Shown piece after piece: positions 1-5,855 of a stretch of DNA of 23,564 nucleotides. The notes beneath the pieces were generated by a model, which was given only the letters and a program-made list of their open reading frames with translations, did no database searches and was not told where the DNA came from. Position 1 is the stretch's first letter, and each line of letters starts with the position of its first letter. This stretch comes from Erysipelotrichia bacterium (GTDB lineage Bacteria; Bacillota_I; Bacilli_A; Erysipelotrichales; Erysipelotrichaceae): contig SAAR01000017.1 in NCBI GenBank assembly GCA_009916335.1, positions 1-23,564 of the forward strand, given 5' to 3'. Position numbers and translations under genes: made by a program.

Positions 1-2
1 AT

Positions 3-1865
3 ATTACTATTGATGAATTAAAAAGAAAGTCTGAAACATTAATGCATATTTTTGAAAAAAAAGAGAAATTGGCTCATTTAAAACAAGAGTTGCAGGCATT
101 AGAATTAGAAAAGAAGTATTTTGATGAGTATGTTGATAAAACAAATATAGAATTGTCTTTAATAAAATCTAATAGAAAAATAAAGTCATATAAAATACTG
201 AAATTATTACAAGAAAGTCAACTAATATCTAAAAACAGTGAGAAATTTAGTCTCTATTACAAAATTAAAAACATGATATTTTATAGGATCTTAGATTGGA
301 ATATTTATAAGCAAGATATGATTGTAATAATTACAAGCTTTCAAAATCTATTCTATATAAACAGCAGAAATGAACTTAATCATGAGATTCAACAACTTGA
401 AAGAGAACTAATAGATAAAGGAGATAACTCAATCAATGAATTGTGTGATGAATCTTTAATACTGTTAAGAAAAATGATTTTCAATAGATATGGACATTAT
501 CAAATAAGAAAAGTATTTACAGAGGATGAGTTATGGAAAAATTCTAAAGAGTTTCTTGAAGAATATCCAATTGTTTTAAGTACGACATTCTCTTCAAAAA
601 GTAGTTTGAATAAAGATATAATATTCGATTATTTAATCATGGATGAAGCTTCTCAGGTTGATATTACTACTGGTGCTTTGGCTTTATCATGTGCTAAAAA
701 TGCAGTTATAGTTGGAGATATAAAGCAACTTCCTAATATTGTAACTTCAAAAACTGAAAAGATAGCAGATACAATATTTGATCAGTTTAATATTGATGAA
801 GGATATCGTTTTGCTAAAAGTTTTTTACAATCTATTGTTGAAGTAATTCCAAATATAAGTGATACTTTGTTAAGAGAACATTATAGATGTCATCTAAAGA
901 TTATTAATTTCTGTAATCAAAAGTTTTATAATAATGAATTAATTATTATGACTGAAGATAAAAAAGAAAGTGATGTATTATCAGTCATAAAGACTAACAT
1001 AGGGAATCATTCAAGAGATCGATATAATCAAAGACAAATTGATGTCATACGTAATGAAATCTTAACTAAACCTAATACAACTGATTTAGGAATAATAACT
1101 CCTTATCGAAATCAAGTTAATGCATTGCAGGAACAATTAAAAGACTCTGATATAGATATTTCAACAGTTCATAAATTTCAAGGAAGAGAAAAGGATGCAA
1201 TTATTATATCGACAGTTGATGATGAAATAACAGATTTTAGTGATGATCCATACTTATTAAATGTTGCGATTTCTCGAGCAAAAAAACAATTTATGTTAGT
1301 TGTTTCTGGAAATGAACAGAAGAAAGAGAGAAATATTAATGATTTGATTGCTTATATTCAATATAATAATTTTGAAGTTAGAGAAAGCAAAATTTATTCG
1401 GTATTTGATTACTTATATAAACAAAATACACAAGCAAGGATAGATTATCTTAAAAAATATAAAAAAGCATCTGAATATGACTCAGAAAATTTAATGTATA
1501 CTCTTGTTAAAGATGCTCTTTCAGATAACGTATATGATAGTTTGGATGTAGTTTTACACATTCCTTTACATATGTTGATTAGAAATTTCAAATTACTTAA
1601 TGAGACAGAGCGTAAGTATGTGATGAATCCAAATACTCATGTTGATTTATTGATTTACAATAAAATCACCAAAAAAACTATTCTAGCGATTGAAGTTGAT
1701 GGTTATAAGTTTCACAAGAAAGGAACAGTTCAATCAAAAAGAGATGAAATTAAAAACAAAATTTTAGAATTATACGAAATACCATATATACGGTTTAGTA
1801 CTAATGGAAGCGGTGAAAAAGAATTGTTGTTAAAGGAGTTATCAAAAATAAACAATACACTTTAA
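3..1865 (+). CDS. SF1 helicase with C-terminal nuclease-like domain (5' end outside window)
   Basis: The reading frame is open to the left edge of the window, so the ATG at 42 is probably internal and the N-terminal part with the Walker A motif lies upstream. Numbering from that ATG, a charged, coiled-coil-like stretch covers about residues 1-130. Next come helicase motif II (DEAS, 201-204), motif III (VGDIKQLPN, 224-232), a LREHYRCH motif near 280, motif V (TVHKFQGRE, 375-383) and motif VI (NVAISRAKK, from 407), as in Upf1-like SF1 helicases (AAA_11/AAA_12). The C-terminus (about 530-600) has D535, E551-V-D553-G, H558 and R567-D568, the layout of Vsr-like nuclease domains such as DUF2726 or REase_MTES_1575. 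ATP-driven nucleic-acid unwinding coupled to cleavage is therefore likely. Such fusions are often found among defence genes, but no partner is seen here, so that role is inference. Arginine codons are mostly AGA, unlike the core genes downstream. Confidence 0.85.
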   Translation: MTIDELKRKSETLMHIFEKKEKLAHLKQELQALELEKKYFDEYVDKTNIELSLIKSNRKIKSYKILKLLQESQLISKNSEKFSLYYKIKNMIFYRILDWNIYKQDMIVIITSFQNLFYINSRNELNHEIQQLERELIDKGDNSINELCDESLILLRKMIFNRYGHYQIRKVFTEDELWKNSKEFLEEYPIVLSTTFSSKSSLNKDIIFDYLIMDEASQVDITTGALALSCAKNAVIVGDIKQLPNIVTSKTEKIADTIFDQFNIDEGYRFAKSFLQSIVEVIPNISDTLLREHYRCHLKIINFCNQKFYNNELIIMTEDKKESDVLSVIKTNIGNHSRDRYNQRQIDVIRNEILTKPNTTDLGIITPYRNQVNALQEQLKDSDIDISTVHKFQGREKDAIIISTVDDEITDFSDDPYLLNVAISRAKKQFMLVVSGNEQKKERNINDLIAYIQYNNFEVRESKIYSVFDYLYKQNTQARIDYLKKYKKASEYDSENLMYTLVKDALSDNVYDSLDVVLHIPLHMLIRNFKLLNETERKYVMNPNTHVDLLIYNKITKKTILAIEVDGYKFHKKGTVQSKRDEIKNKILELYEIPYIRFSTNGSGEKELLLKELSKINNTL

Positions 1866-1945
1866 CGCATTATACCTGTAAGTATGAAAGCGTAAAAAAT
1901 AGATAGGAAGTCTAACATTTTTTGAGTATTGAGACTTATAAATAC

Positions 1946-2022
1946 ATTCATTTTATATCAGCAATAAATTAAGATAAAACAATTGTTTTTATTATTGAAT
2001 TTCGTTTTTTATTAAAATGAAT
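1946..2022. repeat. Inverted repeats in AT-rich intergenic gap
   Basis: The 227-base gap after the helicase holds a perfect 14-base palindrome AAAACAATTGTTTT (1976-1989), followed by one more T and AT-rich sequence. It lies inside a wider inverted repeat, ATTCATTTTA (1946-1955) and TAAAATGAAT (2013-2022). The palindrome could act as a weak terminator for the helicase gene or as a protein-binding site. In sequence this AT-rich, chance is also plausible. I see no gene in the gap. Confidence 0.3.
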
Positions 2023-2092
2023 CTACTTAGAAAATTAAAAATCCTTTAAATTATAATATTTATGATAATCAACCAAGAAAGGAGTAAGGAAA

Positions 2093-3240
2093 ATGAATTA
2101 TATGTTGATGAACAAAAACATTGAAGTTTTAGAATTTTCATAGGATAAAGAAATACATACAGTTACAAAAATTAATCGTGTAATTCATCCTGACTATGCT
2201 CCTTTAGGGATTGTTGAATATAAAACAGGTATTAGAAAAAAAGATTTGAATAACAGGTGGAAGGATCATTCAATTCCTGCCTCTAGAAGCAGATTTAAAG
2301 AAATAATGCTAGAAATGGAAATTCATTCTTCTGTAGAATTGCTTGAAAGATGCTCTGGTCTTAGTTTAAGTGATCAATATTGGATAAAAGAAGAAAATTC
2401 TGATATTGAGTGGAATGATATTGATTTCTTTTAAAATGAATTTAGTGAAGATATGGGAAAAATATTGATGAGACAAATTAACTATTCTGAAAACTTTGAT
2501 ATTTTTAGTCCAGATAATTCATGTGATGGAAACTTAATAAAGAAATGGGAAATCATAAATGGCGTTCGTTATCTTATTAAAGGTGGAAATAGCTTTAATA
2601 ATCAAGAACCATTTAATGAAATCATCGCTGTAAAACTATATGAAAGAATACTTAAAAAGGTTGATTGTGTTCCATACGGATTGATTCAAGAAAATAGTAT
2701 GTACTATTCAGCTTGTCCTATCATGATAAATACAAATGAAGAAATAGTATCTGCTTATTACATTGATCAAGCAATCAAGCAAAGAGGAAATGATTCTTTA
2801 TACACACATTTTATTGAAGCATGTAACTCTCTTAATATCCCAAACGCTAAGTTACAAGTTGATAAAATGATTGTCTGTGATTATATTATTGCAAATTATG
2901 GTCGGCATTATCGTAACTTTGGTGCGATTAGAAATGTGAACACACTGGAATGGATTGGAATTGCTCCTATATTTGATAGTGAAGTTCTTTATGGGCTACA
3001 CAACCAATAACTGCAATTGGAAATACATGCAAATCTAAACCATTTAAACCTTCTCCAGATGAACAGTTAGAATTAGTGGATGATTTACCTTGGTTAGATG
3101 TAGCAAAACTCGAAGGCTTTGAAAAAGAAGTAGAAAAAATATTTATAATAAATCCACTAATGGCTGAGATAAGAATTTAAGCAATTATTCAACAATTAAA
3201 ACTAAGAATAAATAAAGTTGTCGAAAGAAAAAACGATTAG
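2093..3240 (+). pseudogene. HipA-like Ser/Thr kinase, degraded
   Basis: A good ribosome binding site (GAAAGGAG, 2077-2084) precedes ATG 2093. The frame is cut by TAG at 2141 and TAA at 2432, yet continues in the same frame with recognisable protein sequence. A one-base deletion near 2981, just after the FDS of the metal-binding FD-S-G motif, moves the rest into the next frame (SSLWATQPITAIGN and on), which runs to TAA at 3178 or, past it, to TAG at 3238. HipA C-terminal domain features are visible: YLIKGG with a conserved Glu in NNQEPFNE, and a catalytic loop reading ANYGRHYRN (GGT at 2900-2902), where the usual N-x-DRH has lost its catalytic Asp. An intact version would be about 380 residues. 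HipA-family kinases are toxins of type II toxin-antitoxin systems or phage-linked kinases. Here the gene is clearly non-functional, and I see no HipB-like partner. Confidence 0.85.
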
Positions 3241-3276
3241 AGAATTGATAAAAGTCCTTCTTTCATTGTTTCTCAT

Positions 3277-3317
3277 AAAAACTGTATTCCTCCATATGTA
3301 GGTGGAATACAGTTTTT
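3277..3317. terminator. Bidirectional terminator
   Basis: The arms 3277-3293 and 3301-3317 pair over 17 positions with one mismatch and a 7-base loop (AAAAACTGTATTCC on the left, GGAATACAGTTTTT on the right). The T run on the right serves the plus strand and the A run on the left serves the minus strand. It lies between the HipA pseudogene and the end of the convergent toxin gene and can stop transcription from both sides. Confidence 0.85.
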
Positions 3318-3330
3318 ATAAGCCTGATTA

Positions 3331-3642
3331 TTATAGATATTTTATATAGTCTTGTCGACCATAGAAAATACGTAAAATGATTACTTCTTGTTTCTGTTCG
3401 CTTATTCGATAAAGCATAACATAGTGGTCAATCACACATTTGTGATATCCTAATTTATTTAAGTATTTTTGATTTGATAATGCATATATTTTAGGCTGTT
3501 CACTTAACAAATCAAGACTACTTTCCATTTTGTTAGCAAAATTAGTCGCTGCAGTAGGATTACATAATTTGACAGCTAAGTAATGCAGAGTTTGTGCAAG
3601 GTCATACTCTGCAGATTTTGACATTATAATTTTATATGCCAT
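3331..3642 (-). CDS. RelE/ParE-family toxin
   Basis: This 103-residue protein has the size and pattern of the ParE/RelE toxin fold: an N-terminal KIIMSKSAEYDL strand-helix start, a central helix (NPTAATNFANKME), the segment LGYHKCVIDHYVMLYRI and the typical C-terminal ILRIFYGRQDYIKYL. Known family members either poison gyrase (ParE) or cut mRNA on the ribosome (RelE). The FYGRQDY ending favours a ParE-like protein, but the target cannot be decided from sequence. The start ATG lies inside the end of the antitoxin gene (11-base overlap), with a weak AAGAGAG ribosome binding site, the usual translational coupling in these operons. The frame is intact, in contrast to the broken genes on both sides. 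It is probably a stabilising element of the accessory region. Confidence 0.88.
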   Translation of the reverse strand: MAYKIIMSKSAEYDLAQTLHYLAVKLCNPTAATNFANKMESSLDLLSEQPKIYALSNQKYLNKLGYHKCVIDHYVMLYRISEQKQEVIILRIFYGRQDYIKYL

Positions 3643-3892
3643 ATTTCTCTCTTAATTTTTTTAGTGATACTTTTGCATCAACAGTGTGACCATATTTGCA
3701 TTCTTCTTCTGCAATCATAAGTTTTTCATACACATCTAATAATGCCATTTTTTCTTCATAAGTTTCCATACTCATAATTACCATGTCTCCATAACCATTT
3801 TTAGTTATAAATAATGGCTCATTGTTTTTTTTACATAAATCTGAAATAGCTGAAGTATTTTTCAAATCACGAATTGGTATAATATTCGGCAT
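3632..3892 (-). CDS. Phd/YefM-family antitoxin
   Basis: This 86-residue protein starts MPNIIPIRDLKNTSAIS and continues with NNEPLFITKNGYGDMVIMSMETYEE. This is the characteristic Phd/YefM N-terminal DNA-binding domain, followed by a charged helical tail that would wrap the toxin. It is the first gene of a two-gene operon with the ParE-like toxin and overlaps the toxin start by 11 bases. The start is supported by a consensus site (AAAGGAG on the minus strand, plus positions 3901-3907) and by the operator just upstream. Antitoxins of this family repress their own promoter, more strongly in complex with the toxin. The palindrome at 3907-3928 covering the -10 box fits this. Confidence 0.88.
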   Translation of the reverse strand: MPNIIPIRDLKNTSAISDLCKKNNEPLFITKNGYGDMVIMSMETYEEKMALLDVYEKLMIAEEECKYGHTVDAKVSLKKLREKYGI

Positions 3893-3906
3893 AAATATCG
3901 CTCCTT

Positions 3907-3939
3907 TTATGGTACAATTATACCATAATTATTCCATAA
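3907..3939 (-). promoter_or_regulatory. Toxin-antitoxin promoter and palindromic operator
   Basis: TTATGGTA (3907-3914) and TACCATAA (3921-3928) form a perfect inverted repeat with a 6-base spacer. Read on the minus strand, the palindrome contains TGGTATAAT, an extended -10 box (TATAAT at 3917-3922). The -35 box is poor (TATTCA). A further near-identical half-site, TTCCATAA (3932-3939), lies directly upstream. The ribosome binding site of the antitoxin gene touches the palindrome's edge. Binding by the Phd-type antitoxin here would block RNA polymerase directly; this is inferred from layout and family knowledge. Confidence 0.75.
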
Positions 3940-3970
3940 TGAATACAAAATTTGAAAGGGTGTTAAAAAA

Positions 3971-4818
3971 ATGAAGATACTATATGTTACAGATTTACAT
4001 GGGATAAAGCTAAATATAGAAAAATATTAGAAGTTGCAGTAAATAAAGAAATTAATATTATTATCAATGGTGGTGATATGCTTCCAAAACAATGTAATAG
4101 ACATGAAGAACAACCATTATTTATCAAAGGCTTTTTAAATGATTACTTCAAAGAGTTGAAAAAGCATCAGATTAGCCATCTTTGTATGCTCGGCAATGAT
4201 GATTTGCAAGCCTTAGATGAGTTGTTTGATAGTGTATGTGAGAAATATGATAACGTTTATAACATAGCTGGTAAAAAAGTGATAATTAATGATTATGAAA
4301 TTGTTGGTATGAACTATATTTTAGACCACCCATTTGGATGCAAAGACAGAGTTATCACAGAAAAAGATTATATTCCCCAACGACAATTAAGACCTGTTGC
4401 TGGAATATCAAATATGTATGGTTATAATAAAATTTATGACTGGTTAGAATATTCTGTGACAAAATTACCATACATGTGTGATGTTTTAGATGAGTTACCA
4501 GAGTCTTGTAATCCAAGAAAAACTATCTATATTATGCATATGCCTCCAGCAAGTTTACGATTAGGACAATTGCTCTATCAGGATTTGGATATTGGTTCAG
4601 TTGATATTTATAATTTTTTAAAAAATAAACAACCATTACTATCATTGCATGGACATATTCATGAATGTCCTGATACACAAAAAGGAAAATGGATAAATTG
4701 GATAAATAACACTACTTGTATTCAACCAGGACAAACTGAACTTTACGATGATAAAATGGTTTATGTAGAGATTGATTTGTTTAATGAAAAATACGAGCGA
4801 AAAGTAATTAATGTATAA
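3971..4818 (+). pseudogene. Calcineurin-like metallophosphoesterase, frameshifted
   Basis: Translation from ATG 3971 (ribosome binding site GAAAGGG at 3954-3960) gives MKILYVTDLHG and then shifts out of frame. The next frame, from 4003, continues exactly where the protein should (DKAKYRKILEVAVN and on). One base is missing in the GGG run at 4001-4003. All metallophosphoesterase motifs are present across the two frames: D-L-H-G, GGDM (ending at the ATG at 4078), LGNDD, the IMHMPP histidine, and LHGHIH. The repaired protein would be about 282 residues, a normal length. The part from 4078 (246 residues) lacks motif I with its metal-binding Asp and His, so it should be inactive even if translated. 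The substrate is unknown. A sequencing error in the G run is the main alternative to true decay. Confidence 0.85.
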
Positions 4819-4858
4819 GAACATGAAAGATAAATTCTTTTTGTACGGGAGATATTTT

Positions 4859-5047
4859 ATGAATGAAGAAACTAAAAAGATCATTGAGGAAGTGAATACA
4901 AATATGTGTTTAGTAAGTATGCCATTAACTATACAAGATAAAGATATATTATGTAGATGTTTGAACGAAAAATCTTCTTTTGAAAAAGAATGAGAACACA
5001 TATTGTTGAAAATTGAAGGATTGCATAACATTATTACCAAAAAATAA
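4859..5047 (+). pseudogene. Small VbhA-antitoxin-like gene with internal stop
   Basis: ATG 4859 has a GGGAG site 7 bases upstream and gives MNEETKKIIEEVNTNMCLVS, then MPLTIQDKDILCRCLNEKSSFEKE, then TGA at 4991-4993. The same frame continues with EHILLKIEGLHNIITKK to TAA at 5045, so the TGA looks like a nonsense change, for example from CGA. The pattern (a helix, then M-P-L-T--D----C-----SFE) resembles the VbhA family, small antitoxins that inhibit Fic AMP-transferases. No fic gene is nearby. The earlier ATG at 4811 overlaps the phosphoesterase stop and has no clear binding site, so I prefer 4859. The 44-residue product before the TGA may still be made. The family assignment rests on a short pattern and is tentative. 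Confidence 0.5.
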
Positions 5048-5108
5048 AAATAATTCAAAAAGTGGGAATAGAATTATGTAAAAAGCTTTAAATTATAGAA
5101 AAATCCTT

Positions 5109-5137
5109 AGTAGAGACCTCAAAATCTCTACTTTTTT
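5109..5137 (+). terminator. Rho-independent terminator
   Basis: AGTAGAGA (5109-5116) and TCTCTACT (5125-5132) pair perfectly around an 8-base loop and run into a T tract (5132-5137). It ends the plus-strand accessory genes just before the convergent M15-like gene. On the minus strand the run is interrupted, so it works less well for that gene. Confidence 0.8.
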
Positions 5138-5141
5138 CATG

Positions 5142-5567
5142 TTAAGTGGAACATTGTTTCTTTAACAGAAAGTGGACCCATGTTGGTGTCATAGATTGTG
5201 GTTCTACATAGGACCATACCCCTAAATTATTTGCTGTACGCCACAAACGATTTCTCTGTGCACTAGATAAAGCTTGTCCCATATCTAAGGCAGTTCCTGC
5301 ATAATGCTGTGATTGTCGACCATGTCCACCTTCCCAAATACGTTTAAAAGCATAGCGAAAAGGAATAGGAGCGTTGAATTCTCGTCTTGTTGCATTCCAT
5401 GATTCCATTGTTTGTATGGTTGTCCAAAGAACACTAGAATTAGAGCTGCCACGAAATTCCCTTACTAACATTGTGCGATTATAGGAATAAGGCATCGCTT
5501 CATTTTCGTTGCGATAAAAGGTCAACATCTTATTATTGTAATTATCATATACAATTATTTTTGTCAT
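5142..5567 (-). CDS. M15-like (D-Ala-D-Ala carboxypeptidase-type) metallopeptidase domain protein
   Basis: This 141-residue protein has no signal peptide or membrane segment. The C-terminal half has the zinc-site pattern of the LAS/M15 peptidase fold: S-Q-H-Y-A-G-T-A-L-D, giving the first His and Asp ligands in SxHxxGxAxD form, and a late P-T-W-V-H with the last His. FKRIWEGGHGRQ sits just before the first motif. Related Firmicute proteins are putative peptidoglycan peptidases or phage-type endolysin domains. The exact substrate is not visible, and the lack of an export signal leaves open how it would reach the wall (phage-like release is one option). A strong GGAGG site precedes the ATG. The gene stands alone on the minus strand between the decayed region and gltBD. 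It is short and may be a single-domain remnant of a longer protein. Confidence 0.65.
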   Translation of the reverse strand: MTKIIVYDNYNNKMLTFYRNENEAMPYSYNRTMLVREFRGSSNSSVLWTTIQTMESWNATRREFNAPIPFRYAFKRIWEGGHGRQSQHYAGTALDMGQALSSAQRNRLWRTANNLGVWSYVEPQSMTPTWVHFLLKKQCST

Positions 5568-5736
5568 TTTTTACCTCCTACCATACACTATGCAAAAAAA
5601 GAAAAAACTTATAGACAAGTGTCATAATTGAAAACATCTATGTGCCAACCTTGTACTAGAGTACGATTACGATAACAATGGGGAATGTAAAAGTTTTCAT
5701 AAATACATGGTTTCTTACATTTTGTATCATTTAACC
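5568..5736. other. Intergenic gap without a recognisable gene
   Basis: This stretch holds the minus-strand ribosome binding site of the M15-like gene and short inverted repeats: GACAAGTGTC near 5615, GTACT/AGTAC near 5655, and AATGTAA/TTACATT flanking about 5684-5721. A leader RNA or operator for either flanking gene is possible, but I recognise no known riboswitch. Confidence 0.35.
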
Positions 5737-5765
5737 TTGACATACAGCTATGTATCCTTTAATAT
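5737..5765 (+). promoter_or_regulatory. gltB promoter
   Basis: A perfect -35 box, TTGACA (5737-5742), is followed by a 17-base spacer and TAATAT (5760-5765) as the -10 box. The predicted start of transcription is near 5772. It is the only good promoter between the M15-like gene and gltB, and there is no room for another between the hairpin that follows and the gltB start. Confidence 0.75.
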
Positions 5766-5778
5766 ATATGAGAACAAA

Positions 5779-5828
5779 GGAGTTCAATACAAACGTATGA
5801 TGCGTTTTTAGTATTGGACTTCTTTTTT
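5779..5828 (+). terminator. Terminator-like hairpin in the gltB leader (possible attenuator)
   Basis: GGAGTTCAATAC (5779-5790) pairs with GTATTGGACTTC (5811-5822) over 12 positions with two G-U pairs. Above a 3-base bulge the stem goes on as AAACGTA/TGCGTTT, closed by a TGA triloop. Six T follow (5823-5828). This is a textbook intrinsic terminator, yet it starts about 7 nt after the predicted transcription start and lies upstream of gltB in its own leader. It could set gltBD expression by regulated read-through, for example by an RNA-binding protein. A tiny ATGATGCGTTTTTAG frame sits in the loop region. Confidence 0.65.
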
Positions 5829-5855
5829 ATGTATTATTAGGAGGCGAATATATAT

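Noticed and set aside
42..44. ATG taken as the true start of the helicase
   Set aside because: The frame is open to the window edge, no ribosome binding site precedes this ATG, and the Walker A motif is missing, so the gene must begin upstream.
4811..4858. Earlier start for the small VbhA-like gene
   Set aside because: It overlaps the phosphoesterase stop and has no good ribosome binding site; ATG 4859 has one and gives a better fit.
4642..5058. 138-codon open frame on the minus strand, hydrophobic
   Set aside because: It lies antisense to the metallophosphoesterase and the small VbhA-like gene, whose plus-strand products match known motifs. No ribosome binding site or family resemblance was seen.
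5640..5736. Possible riboswitch or T-box in the region before the gltB promoter
   Set aside because: Only short inverted repeats are present. No T-box sequence, specifier stem or other recognised riboswitch core could be identified.
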